NCBI GenBank assembly: GCA_037833965.1
Contig: AP031351.1
Span: forward strand, 3,856,501 to 3,920,500
Direction of reading: 5' to 3'
Length of the DNA: 64,000 nucleotides
Source of the DNA: Marchantia polymorpha subsp. ruderalis
Lineage: Eukaryota > Streptophyta > Marchantiopsida > Marchantiales > Marchantiaceae
This document shows, one piece after another, positions 12,582 through 25,500 of the stretch (position 1 is its first letter; each line of letters begins with the position of its first letter). Under the pieces are notes generated by a model, which was given only the letters and a program-made list of their open reading frames with translations, did no database searches and was not told where the DNA came from. Position numbers and translations under genes: made by a program.

Positions 12582-12921
12582 TAGGGATGGGCACGTAGCC
12601 GGCTAATTTTCGGGTAACCGGCTGGGCCTGGAATTTAGTCGGCTAGCCGTCGGCTAATCGGCGATCGGGTGAAAATGCAATCAACCGAAATATTCGGTTG
12701 ATTTGAATGCATATTAGTAATTTCGGCCGAATCTTAGGAAATAAATTCGGCTCGAAAACGTAAATTCGGGTCGAGTTAACGGTTCGTTTTCGGCCTCGAA
12801 TAGTGGTTGCTGTGTGTAGCGGCGAGCCGTCGACTAATTGACTAGCCGGCTGTATTATCGGCTAGCCGGCTAACCAAAAGTATGAGCCGGCTAGCCATCA
12901 GCCGAGCCTTGCCCATCCCTA
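12582..12921. mobile_element. hAT-type MITE, 340 bp, with 8-bp target duplication
   Basis: Perfect 12-bp terminal inverted repeats, TAGGGATGGGCA and TGCCCATCCCTA, bound the element. It is flanked by identical 8-bp direct repeats gctggagt at 12574-12581 and 12922-12929. Eight-base target duplications and TAGGG-type ends are marks of the hAT superfamily. There is no transposase frame, so it is non-autonomous. The interior is rich in repeated GGCTAGCCGGCTA-like words in both orientations and could fold extensively. The perfect target duplication suggests a fairly recent insertion, 41 bp downstream of the tRNA-Thr gene. Confidence 0.9.
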
Positions 12922-12929
12922 GCTGGAGT

Positions 12930-15900
12930 CGAAGCCATCGCCCGCGACGCAGTGCCACATCTGTAAGCCAAAATTCCACCTTTTCTGGACAGAACAAATG
13001 ACAGAATAACAGCTGAAGGCTATGAATTTCTCATCGAAGAAAGCTGAAGTAACAGAATTTTCGATAGATTGCGTTCGAAAAAAATACAGAGCGAATAGCG
13101 CACAGTTCGTAATTTCGTGTGCGTAAATTCGGTCTCGAGGTGGCCGAAACTAAACAAGGAATTGATGCGGTCAAGAATTCAGCGACGTTGCCCAAGAGTC
13201 GTAGGTTCGTCAAGGGCGATCTGTAGAAGGATTGGATTCCGAGAAAGCAGACGCAAAACTTGAAGCTTGATAAATGATGGCCAAATGTGCACAATGTCTT
13301 TCCCTCTGCCCCCTCGAGAGGAGTCCTACCGTATCGTCGAAGGGTTTGTACACTCTAAGGACTCTCTGCAACTTACATCATCACGATTCGATGCGATCAG
13401 CACCTCGATTATGGTCCTGCAATTTCCACTTTGACTTGGGTCCCCGAAACTCAGAACTCAGACACCGGGCATGCAAGTCGACGTATCATCATGATGGCGG
13501 CTCCTTTCTGCTGAGCCTGGATCGACATTCATGATCTTTTTGGAATGCACTCGAACAACCTCCCGGGAAACGAACAATTATTGAAGCTATCATGATTTGT
13601 CCAACACCCAAGTTCTCGATACGCACGCGTGGTTTCCGGGGGGAAAGCCTGGAGTGCAATTCCTGCGTTCAGATCCCCGATCTTCAACGACACAAAGAGA
13701 TGGCCCGCAGTCATGACGAAACTCGAAGCAATCTGTGCACAGGTCAAAAGTAGGTATTGGTCAGTACAGTGAGTATCAGGCCGGGACTGAAGACGATGAA
13801 ACTTCTCATTCGGAAGAATTGGATATGAAAGCATAATTTTGGAATGCCCTACGAGTCATGATGAAAGGTGATACGTTTGCTGTAGATATCAATTTGGCCA
13901 CCATCATTCGAAATGTTGTTCGCCTACGGTGGAAAGTGTGAAGGATATGTGACCCAACTGGATCTGAATAAGGAGCTCGTCTCGAAAAGATGCACCATTT
14001 CGGTTCAAGTGCATGTAGCATTGTACCCGTCGAGGAAGTCGAAGCGCCTGTCCTTCATCATGAAAAGGGAGACAGACAGGTGAGAAGAGATTGTGGGCTT
14101 CATGGCATCCGGAGAATGATCACTTTTGACATCGTAGAGATGTGCAGCCCAGACTGACATGATCATTTCTATGATCAGCAATTATGTTCTTGTCCGTCAT
14201 CCAGTCAAGATCTTCACCTCCTGCAGTACATGCACACGTTTCGAGCACATGTCTCGCGGAGCTTGTGAGCGTTGAGAATCACAGGAAGGAAGACTGTCAT
14301 CATCACATTCTCTCCTGTTTACACTCGATGACATGCATTTCTGGGGGGAAATTCCCAGAGGGATCACTTCAACGTACGTTGCATTACCTTGTGCACGTTC
14401 ATGGAGTCCTTCTGACTGTGCGTTTATGCTTTCTCTGCAGGTTTCACAAAGTAAACTATTGCCTCCCGACGAATCTCAACCGCACCTGGCAGAGGTCCAT
14501 GCAAAACTTCAATCTGCAATTACATGCATACTGCGTACCCAAAAGAAAATTGTATGCATCTCTGGTGCTTTGAGAGCCTCGGTTTGTATATCTATATTAA
14601 ATATCCACTGATACATCTCGGATATCAAGCAAAAGCTGGATACAGTACCTCTGAACCGGGTACTGTGTGCACTTAAGTACACCTCCGTTTGATCGTTCTC
14701 GCTCATCCGTTGAACCATGTTGTTGCTTCACTTTTCTAGATACGGATGTCGTCAGGCCATATCCAGGCTTATGCGTTCATAACCATCTGCAATCGCAGGA
14801 CAGAGGAAAAGGTAAACTGCTGCATTGAATACAACAACTTTTGCTATACAAAATCATGACAACTTGCGACGTATGTTACGCGAAACATTATCCACCAAGA
14901 TTATGGTGATGATCACCGATATAGTCTCCTATCTTCGGCTTACTTCGCTCTGTTTTGAGCAGTCCACTCGCAAGATCATGAAATGCTATGACTCATAACG
15001 AAATTCAACCATTCCCATCCAAAAACTCATTGTAATAAGTTAGATGAACATCAGACATTGTATTGCAAATGAAGGACCAACCACTCTGATCATCAACGTA
15101 GTATGAGGACTGAGACAAAACCCTGCCCTGTCAGTGTAGATTAGAAGGGCCGTTGCCGTAATCAGGTTCTCAGCTAAATTCTGAGGTCAGATCTTGGACT
15201 GAATCAGGTTGTCATGGATTGCAAACATGTAGAGTATAAAGAACATTGTCAGCACTAACTTTCTATACTTCCATGAATCGCCTCTTTCAGTTACCTTCCT
15301 GGAGGAGGGGAGACACATTCACTTCCAGATCTCGATCTTATCAGATAGCTTAACAATTCAAAGTGGTGAGCGATTCAGAACGTTAAGTCCAATGATGTGC
15401 CTACAAGCTGCCTATCACTCCATGACAGCAGAGAGCATGTCAGAGCCATGCAAGCAAGTGAGAACGCAGGTCTAGACAGTAGTATCTACGTCGTCAGCTT
15501 CTGTATAGCGATCAAAGGCGAAACAGGTTGCAATAAACCGGGAAAGGGAGTTGGGGGAAGTTCAAATTACTTATTAGAGTTCTGCTGACAGTTCTTGCAG
15601 CCACTGCCCCGTCGCAACAGTCAGAATTCTCAGCGATCAGCAACATTTGCTACTCTTGTTCTGGTATTCGGACTTTCTCGATGGGAGCGTTGTCGAAAGG
15701 AGTGGTGGAGTTTGAATGCTTGTTCCCAAGGATTCAGTAACGTAAATGCTTTTCTTCGTACATTGGGCGATACACTTGGTGAAGTTCAGAGGGCCTGAAA
15801 GTACAACATGCCCATATAATTTATCCCCTAGTCTTGCCCGATCTAAGTTCTTCTATGTCATCTGCCAAACTGGATGGTGCTGAGACAACGACTACCACTG

Positions 15901-18866
15901 CAGTGATTGCTTCAGACGCTTGGCTCTTTCCATCGTAACGCTACATCACTGAACTCCTCCAACATACGACTGAGTTCACCCATACACTACCAAACAACGA
16001 GCTGTAGCTTTGCTTGTTTGATTGTTTGATTGTACCTAAGCCTTACTTCATCTGTGAAGGTAGCTTGTCCTTCCACTGGACTGTAGACCTCGAGGGAGCT
16101 CTGCAGGTAGGACAGTTCGAGTTTTACAGAACAATGAACGTTCAGTAGAACAGCGAATGGCACTTCGTAATTTATATAATACAAAGACAAATCGGATAAA
16201 TTTTTAGTATTATATATCCAGGTGTGGACTAAAGGTGTATAACTTCCGTTGTACAGCACACAAAAGCTTTGAAATTTCAGTGCTCTGGTATCGAGCAGGA
16301 ATTGGGAACCTATTATTTTACCGAAAGTCAAATTCAAGCTTTACCTGTTTCAGGTATATATCTGAGCGTGCTGGAACCCAAGTGCTCTCCTCGATGGGCA
16401 GAGGGGAGATTGCGACTGCATTGTTACCATCCATCGAAAAAGGAAAAGCTACTCCCAGCCTGAGACCTGAGATTCCGTAACTGGGGCGTGATTGAAACTG
16501 GAATACCTCGTTGATGCGCTGTAATATTGCATGTGCTAATGTCTATTTACCGATTCATGGTCAGAATAAGAGATCGCGGTCAAGTTTCTTTCTTTATCTG
16601 GACCTTAGGCAGGAAGGCTGGAATCGCTGAAGTTTTTTTCTTCAAGAAGGAAAATTGTCTTTGCACGAGATCATTCTGATTCCTGAACCAGCCATAAATC
16701 ATTCTATCCTTTTGTTGTGAATCTCTACGCCATCATCGAAGTGGCTGCTTGCAAAATATCCCGCTCCTTGCATCGGGCTGGTCATTGACCAAGCTGAGCA
16801 CGCTTCTTACATCTCCAGGTTTGAAGGAAGTGGATCACTTCAACATAAAAAAGCTTCTATAGGTCTAAATCATCAAATTCAGACTTCAACAATCAACGAG
16901 AGCGCAGAATTAATGATGGCAGAACAGTTGGAGCTCATATCGCACATACTGCGAATGCATGTAGACCAACCTTAAGTAGAACCCCTCTTAACTTTCAGCA
17001 CTCTGCACTAAGAACAGACATGTGCTCGAATATGATGGGGGCCTGACAACCTGTAGACAAACTTGAGGAGACCAACATTGCTACACCTAAAGGAGCGAGC
17101 TGTCTGTGATTTAGTTTACTTAAGAAGAACTAAAACTTTGGCATAGGGCAGAGAAGCAATTCTCTTCAAAGGCTCGAACTATTTCGATCTTGTTCGAGTG
17201 AAAGTGGGTTCGTACTGCGTCCACACACTGTAATGTCCCCTAGGAATTTCGAACACTAGCAGCAAGGAGGTTTGTGTGTAATACAGGAAAGACACAAAGA
17301 AACGTAAATATATGCATTCGTCATTAGGCGCCTTACTCCAGGGCCGAAAACCTCTGCTTCATTCAAACTCCTACTTCTCGGGGAAGCTACGGTAACCATT
17401 GTTCAAGTGATTTTCTTGATAACGTCCAATCGGTTATGCCACGCACAGTGAAAAGTTCCGGTGCTCACGCGCAATAAATACGAATTTCTGCCTCCATAGT
17501 AGACTTAGAAGGCTTTGAAAAAGCATTCTCCAGTCAAGATTAGGCGATTGCGGGGTACCTTGAACCTGAAGAAGCAAATTCATCAATTGGCTGTTGTTAT
17601 GGAAAGTTAGAGGCTGTGTTACCAAAGGTTGTCCCGAGTGCGTTGGAGTTATTGGTCTCATGTCTGAATTGACGCCTGGTAACACATCATCTGTTGCCAA
17701 CAGGAGTAAGTATGGGTGTTTCAAACGATTCAACACCAGAATTTCAATACCATTTGTAGTAAACCTAGTCAGGAAATGAAATAATGAACGATCCCTCATG
17801 ACCTAGCAACACTGACAATGTAGATTATATGTATTGACATGTCACCTTCTAATTTGTAGCTGAGTGCGCTATGCGACCTGCCAAAATGCGGAAGCGACTG
17901 ATCTCCCTCCGGAACATGTACCGTTCTTCAACTATTTGCCCTTCGCCCACATGCACCCGACTTATGCGTACAAGACTTGCGCAGATCGCCATACCGCCAG
18001 TTGATAGACTATGCCCACGGACTCCCACCAGTTGATAAACTGCCATAATTCGTAGCGCTATAAGACGACATTCGGGAGGGCTCCATTCTTCGACATCTCC
18101 TTCTGTTCATCTGACGAAGCTCATGAATTGAAGTTTTCATCCTGACTGCCACATGTATTGCTCCTCCCTCGTCGAGCACTAGCATCTTGGCTCTTTTATT
18201 CATCAACAACTCGGCAGCTCTTACAGAGCTGTAGTAGAAGTTGCAGAGAGCCAAGATGTTGATGAACAAGAGAGCAAAGCTGGAGCACAGATCCCTGCGA
18301 AAACTGAATCCCGTGCAGAGATCTTTAAAACCTTTCGATGAATCCCCATAATACCACAAAAATATGTCAGATCTAGAAACACCTCGCTCGAAACTCACAA
18401 CAGTGCATCTGATTGGTGGAGAACGAGATTGTGTCATCAAACGAAAGTTTCTATGCGCGGTGTAAATTAACAATTTCGCGTTTACATTGTCCGACTGTCG
18501 CACCACAGACTGATGTCAAGGAAAGAACCCAGCTGGCTCAGTGGGCACACACGGAGCAGATCTGGATGTGCGTTTCATTGTGAATCAGCCGACCAAGAAT
18601 CATACGACGCCATTAATTGGGGCCGGAGGAATCTTTCGCAGAGAAACTGAATTCTTCGTACGCGACCACGTTAGACCTGTGGAATTTTCAAAGCTACAAC
18701 CAACGCAATATTATGAAAGATCACTTTGAGTGCCTTGCTGTTCAGATTACGCGAAATAATTCACGTTAATAAATTCGAAGGATCCTGTACCCTTGGACAC
18801 AGCCAATCCACGTATTAAAAAATCCGACCACAACCAACCTACTTCGCCTAGATTCAGTATAGACAC

Positions 18867-18908
<42 letters not shown>

Positions 18909-20200
18909 CGTTCAGAATGAAAATAAGCATAGCTCTGGATTTTCGTAGGTCATAAAGTTCACAGTTCACTAGATAAAATTTTACGCGTGACTTATATTTT
19001 GTCAAGTGCCGTGTACGAATGAGCAAATCTCCTGGAAAGCTAGTGAAAAATTTCATAAACTAGAAACAGAATCTGTCATCGGTGTTCAATGAATACACAG
19101 CATCTAAAAACTGTTTACCCAACCGGTAGGCCAGACTACTCTGCCGCACTTCCTGCAAAGCAAACGTTTCCAAATTCTCTATAACAGAAATCATATAGCT
19201 GTGAAAACGCCGTGATGTTGTGTAAGCGCACATGCAGGTTGACTAGCGCTGCGTCAAGTAAGAGATGATGGGCTTGGGTGGTTCCCCCGACACTCTTCTG
19301 GCCACCAGTCTAAGAAGAAAATACAAGGACACGGATTAATTGAGAAGAATTTCTCACTACAACAGAAAAAAGTTCTCCTCTGACGCTTTTATGTGCAAAA
19401 TTGAATTCCCTTCCTAGCTGGAAGAGGATCAGCACCATGTACAATGACAGTACTTCTCGGTGGAAATCTGAACCTGCCGAATGTACGCTGGTAGAGTGAC
19501 AGGTTGGATCAGGCATCACATGTAGCTCATGTAGATGGGACGGTGAAATCTTATCAGGCCTTTAAAGAAGCTCAGTACTTTCAGCTTTCAGACATAGGTT
19601 ACTTAAATACATTAATTTTTACTACATCAAGCTGAACATGTCGCAAGGACCAGCCTCACGATGTGTTCAGCAGATTGGAAAATTCGTGAAGGAAGCCACA
19701 ACATACGCTCGCTGGCAGAACCTTACTGTTTAGTATGGACTCTACATAGTCAGGAAACAAAATTCTAGAGTACGTGCGCCTTTGAGACTGGAACTCGCTT
19801 GCTTTATAAAAGGCAGTACCACTCAAATGACATAATTTTATTTGGCTCAAACGTAAAACTAACTACAAGTCCTAGATCCAGCAGACTCTAACACATATTG
19901 GCCCTGTACTGTGCATGGAATGAACTACAAAATGATCAATCCAAATACGTAATTTAGGCCAGAGAATAGACGCTGAACAAGTCGTGCAAAGTGGCTAGCT
20001 TGACTGAACCAAAGATACGACTTAGGCAAGAACGGGAGGTAAATCAGCCTCCAGCGCTAAGGTGAGCACCAGTTCCAGGCGCTTGGATCGAAGGGTCCTG
20101 GCCGGTATGAAAATACGTTATCTGCCAAAGAGAGCACATGATACGGTAAAAGTAGTCATCACGAGAGGAGAGGCCCAACGATCAACAGTACAGCAATATC
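12930..20200. other. No gene identified; exon-like pieces on the minus strand
   Basis: No gene can be named. Several minus-strand pieces look like exons. 19801-19727 (reading FQSQRRTYSRILFPDYVESILN) ends at a GTAAGG donor. Near 19.16 kb, a piece starting EVRQSSLAYRLG follows a good ctttgcag acceptor. Near 17.57 kb, VQGTPQSPNLDWRMLFQSLL follows cttcttcag. Near 16.1 kb, SSLEVYSPVEGQATFTDE lies between ctgcag and GTAAGG. They may belong to one or more unresolved minus-strand genes. I could not chain them with matching phases or recognise a domain. Confidence 0.25.
18871..18906 (+). repeat. (AG)18 microsatellite
   Basis: A pure AG dinucleotide run of 36 bases. It explains the Ser-Leu repeat in an open frame on the other strand, which I do not regard as coding. 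Confidence 0.97.
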
Positions 20201-21054
20201 TTGGCCGGAGGTCTCTTCTTGTGCTAGCCCTGCTGGTGCTGCTTCTTGCTCTTCGTCGCAACTGGCTTTGGCCGCCGTAAGATGGTCTTCCCTTTCGGTA
20301 TGTCGGTCTGTCCGTCGATATGAATGTCGACCCTCCTCTATGGCTTTAACTACTGTACACTACAGTAGCTTTCTTCAATTAGAAATTCTCAGACTCAACG
20401 AACGACCCCTTTAAAATTGCCCCTCGAGCGAGTTTACCTGAGCACGAGACGATGAAAGTCGGAAGGATTATGAGAGCAAACTGTACGAGCTTGCGACCCA
20501 GTCATCCCTGAAGACGACCAACTCCGAGAAGGGACGGCTGAGATGTTGGCCACGCAGACCAGGATCTGGCATGGCAGGGAAAACGAGTTGCCGAAGTTGC
20601 GAGTAATTCACCTCATTATACATAATGCATAATGTAGATCGTTCGATCTTACGTCAATCTCACATTATTTCTCGTAGCCACGTCGTAGATGTACGCAGTT
20701 ACTCATGCTACACTATAATATGTACACCACTCCGACCGATTTGTCCTGCGTCTTGTCAGTCGCCGACGTTTCCTGTAAAGCTTGGATATATTTGTCTCAC
20801 TCACTCAGCGTGGGCTCGAAGCAGACAGAAGATCCACAGAAGCAGACGTGGATCAACTGTAGCGTTTTGCTGAACTCTTCTAGCTGCTATGTACTACGTA
20901 CAGCAGGTGATGAAGAATGATGAACCTGGCGACCTCTGGCCCCAAATGAGTATGATAGAGTTAAGGTAAAGAACAGACTCTAAGTTTGACTTCCTCAAGG
21001 CTCACATGATGCGGATTGTGGTTTCCCACGATAAGCTCATTCGGTACTATACAC

Positions 21055-22593
21055 CTCATCACCAGATGCGTCTTGGACTAATTCTTCAACGATCAGCCTT
21101 TTGGTCCTTCTTACTCTGAAATGGAAAACCTCGTCATTTGAAGCATACATACATGGAACACTTGAACATTGAAACGGTAAACAATTGGGAAGTGCTAAAC
21201 AGTCAACGGAGAAGCAACAGAACATTGAAGGACAAACGTGAGTTTTAATAGTTTTTTTTCCATCCAAATCTAGTTTGCTTTAGTTCTGATATGGTAATGA
21301 GTGACGGAATATGTGCCTGAAATAGAACAGTTGAATGCACTCTCTTTCTAGGGTAAACTGTAAGCCCTAAACCCCAAAGTCATCTCAACCCCAACGAACT
21401 GAATAATCTTCTTCTCCGTTCATCAGTGAGACTCCGGCGGTAATTTCCTGTAATTGTAACTCACAGGTCAGTGCTTATCATGCACACAAAACCTATTCGG
21501 GTTTTAGCCGACGACGAAACTAACATGTACAGTGAATGACAGTAACTACAGTAAATGACAAGAAATAAGAACAGAACTTGCATCATGAATTTTGAGAGTC
21601 GAGAACGAAGAAGGGGAAGAGTCCGGGGGGATCCGGAGGGTAAGGTGTTAAATATGGCCTGCTTTGTGGAGTCGTTGAGCTACGTACGCAGATATCCGAC
21701 AGCAAAACTACGTAACATGCAACATGTACAGTACATTACTGTCAGAGACTGTGTAAAATCATAAAACTTGAACAGAAACAGATGAGAGGTGTGAGCTGTT
21801 GCGTCCTGCCTTTCTTCTCTTTCTTATTCATAACGACCAGTGGTGCTCAGCTGGTCTGGTCTGGCCATGGCCGTGTGGAGGCAGGAAATCTGTCAGGTAC
21901 CCACTTGCGATACTGGAGAGCAGGAGTAGAATGTGTGCGGAAAGCTGCGAATTGGAATGAAAGTGAGTCTTGATTGATCGATTTACCAGGCAATTATGTT
22001 ATGTCCAGGAGTAGATCCGTCGTATCACAATTGGAATAGTTTGGACGAACCGGATAGGACTGCTGTGCATTTGAATGCGCCTAAAAGTTGGGGGAAAGAG
22101 CAAGTACTTATGATTTAGCCGAAGTTCCTACAAATGTACCTTGTCGTTCGCAGTACAGGGTAGTACAGGGTAAAAGTCTGTCGATGTATTACCAGCAATC
22201 TTGTAAATCTGGGCGGAGGACGACCTGCACATCATCATACAAATGTCAATACTGACCGTCTCTAAATAACTTTTGAAGGAAAGAAATTATTATATGGCTG
22301 CTGGCACTTGATCTTCCAAGGTTCAAAGAGTCCACTAAAATGTATCTGAGGTCTGTCTCGTGCTGGTGTGGATGTATCTACACAGAGCGATGATTGCACT
22401 TCTCAACGTCATTCATGTGCAGAGCCCAAAGTGACCTCAGCACACAAAGTCAGCCTCTTCTGTTCAGGTCGCACCACATGTCTTAAGATCTCTTCGATCT
22501 CACCTCACTCATCGCCGTTGGCATCGAATGCAAAGAAGGCTGAGACTCCTAGTGGGCTCCACCCACGAGGAATCTCAATTGCACAAATATGAC
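21055..22593 (-). CDS. Unidentified minus-strand gene, two phase-matched exons
   Basis: Two minus-strand pieces fit together. The first runs from an ATG at about 22593 to 22509 and reads IPRGWSPLGVSAFFAFDANGD before a GTGAGG donor (phase 2). The second, 21115-21055, follows a ttttccatttcag acceptor, starts in phase 2 and reads VRRTKRLIVEELVQDASGDE before GTGTAT. The join makes a continuous acidic frame. Another exon-like piece near 23.5-23.4 kb (VNKKPFHLLPQKVLIDDDNA) follows ttactgtag and may lie upstream. A basic frame ending RRPKPVATKSKKQHQQG near 20.2 kb could be the C-terminus, but its phase does not match directly. The GC-rich 25.3-26.1 kb block may be the promoter. I do not recognise the product; boundaries are provisional. 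Confidence 0.3.
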
Positions 22594-25500
22594 CCATAGT
22601 TAATAGTTGGCGGACTCTGATAAGAATTCGAAAATGAAATCCTCAATTAGCGTGAATAAACTTCTGTGGTACCTGCATGCAGCTAATTTTACATCTCTCG
22701 ACAAAGATTTGCTCCGACACCAAAGACGAAACTTTGGTTATTTGGAATACATATCGCCATCAGTCGACGGTGCAACATAGACGAGAATTGTGACAGGAGG
22801 TTGACAAAAAAGGAGAGTGGATAGACGATTCCCTTATATTCTGAAACTAGAGATACCGGGAAAATCGTAAATGTTGTTTGTAGTGTTTCATTTCACCAGC
22901 CTTCAACCCCAAGATCGAGAGTTAGTCAGTTGATCACATCTGGATAAGCTCAACAGTATTACAAAACTCATCAAACGGATAGTTCTGAACCTCCATCATC
23001 TACATATCCTCGTAAGCTTTTGTGTAAAAGGACGGATTTTGACAAATGGGGGAGTTCACGGACGAAATGGCTGAATGTGCTGAGGCTCAGCACATTCGAT
23101 TTTGAACGGCTTATTTTCCTCTTTGCGAATGCTGCGGAACATTCGTGCTACAGAAACTCGCATTCAAGGAATCTCACCGTGAATGCTCTTCACAAGATCA
23201 GGGCCGCTTTTAACTGCTTGGTAAAAAGTGAGTGGGTATATCTGGACATAGATATGCTTATGAACTCTACTGCTTGGACCAACAATTCCAAGAGAATTCC
23301 CGAAATTCTTGATGGGGCATTCCCATCCTTTTTGCAATGTTCTTGGCTACCTCAAAAACTACTAGAAGAGGAAAAGGTTGTCCAGAATGATTAGAAGTAC
23401 ATTCTTAAGTTTACAAGTATATGGATGCAATCTTTGCGGCATTGTCATCATCGATCAATACTTTTTGGGGCAGAAGATGAAACGGCTTTTTGTTCACCTT
23501 ACAACCTACAGTAATAAACAAGGGCACAAACAAAAGTGAAACACAATGACGTGACCGACATCCGAGTATTAGCACGTGAATGCTATGACATGAATTTAAC
23601 AACAAAGCTACAGTTTCAGGTATCAGAAAGAGCATGATTACCAAGAGTGCTCTCGGCGGAACCAACACTCATCCAGGAAGTAAGTACCTTGTTAGGGGAA
23701 TCCTCCATTCCGATGTACTGTACTGGGATCGACTGTTGCGACTTCCTATCAAATCAACTGCTGTTGGGCAGCGTAGCCATCTCTTTCGTCAAATATACAC
23801 TTTGCTCTTTTCCTTATGGGCACGAGTCATAACTACTGCCATTAGTGTTACGATTCTGTCAGTGATTGAGAGGGCCATCCTTGCAAAGACCCCGAATGCC
23901 TTTTTTCCACTCAACCAATAACAAGATGCCAAATCAAGATGAAGATTCGCGGTCGTCCATGCGATTCCATGGCAAAGGCATCTCGCAGAAGGCAAGATGT
24001 AGAAGCCAAAGTTGTCAATTAGTCGACAGTTGTTCAGGTTGCCTCATCACTTGTCTTGGTCTCTCGTAACTGTCAACAGTAACTCGGGTGCTGCTTTTGA
24101 TGATAATTTGCGCAAAAAGGGGAATCCTTGCTGTGGATCTCTTAGTTTACTGACCAACTGTAATTAATTTTCGTGTCATTATGTCTGGACGTTCATTCCG
24201 GATAAATACAGCGGCTTCAGGTACTCTAAAAAGGTATTAATGACCAATGCACATGAACCCTTCAGCCTTTCACAATATCGACGATATTGGCGTGAAACTC
24301 CAGTTTCAAGGAATGCCTAGTAACAACCGCCGGTTGTTCACCGAGTTTGGAAGTCATCAAACACGGCAGCAATGATCCAGAAGAAATACTTGCACGGAAG
24401 TATCAATTCACCCAAGTTCATGAATAGTATCTTTTTCGCCTGTCAGAAGATCACAATGCTATCTTGAAATAAATTGAAGTGGACTCTACATTGATGATAC
24501 TGTGCGATTCTACGGCTTTAAGGATGGAACATTGCTACCTTAGACTTCACTTCGGAATTGATAGAGCATTCTTAAACGAAGTTCTAGAACTAATACTATA
24601 CCCTTTTGATCCAGCATTCCCTGGAATTGAATTCAATAGGTTTGAAGCCTGTTTGTTTCGAAAGTTCAGTTTCCTGCTTTTCCTCTACGGACTTCCTGGT
24701 CAAGGTTATCAAATATGGGCATTGTCAAATGTACCGTCAGTCTTGTCTCAAAATGGCAGCCTGGTCGAGTACAGAGTAGCGAAATCATATGGAATTGTCC
24801 ATATATTCATTTGTACTCAGCGGAGGTGAAGTTAGCAGGCACTTGAACACTAGTCAACCAGAGGCCTGGGATTGGTCCAGGTTTCTGCGTTAGCAATACT
24901 GACAATGTAGGTCTACCTTTTAGTCGAGGTCCACAGATGCCCATGCACGCGATCGGCTTTCCATATATGCAATTTTAAATTCTGGTAAGTCAAAGCAGTC
25001 GCGAGAGGTTGGATCTTGAACGTGGCTTTTCGGCATCAACCGATCTTATCATGCTCTTACCGTTCCCCCATTTGCTAATTCGCTTAGGGGTTGCGGAAGA
25101 TCGGAGAGGGAGATAGAGGAAGTGATACAAGTCTGGATTTAATGGCGTGACGTCTACGAGCTGAAAGATCCGTGAGAGAACTCGGGGGACTTGAATAATC
25201 CTGCGTAGTACAAGAATCAGAACACTACGACAACCTGACCTTTGGCAAGGGAAGGTCATTGGTCATAAATTGACTTCTAATGTGCCTAGCCTGAGCAGTT
25301 AAACAGAATAGCCCGCAATGCGGAAGCCGAAACTAGCAGGCGGACGTGAGGTTGTTCAGAGGTTCCGGTAGCGAGAGCCTCGGGAGGATAATGCCGCTAC
25401 TTATGATTTGGCTCAGCGCCTTTGCAGCCGGCAGCACGGACATGCGCAGCATGAGCGAAGTGCAGTATCACAGCGCACAAAAGGAAGGAGTAAAGGTGAA

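Noticed and set aside
18766-19056. Minus-strand frame with a Ser-Leu repeat
   Set aside because: It is produced by translating the (AG)18 microsatellite.
23020-23394. 124-residue plus-strand frame
   Set aside because: No recognisable domain, no promoter or splice partners, and the opposite strand is also open in places.
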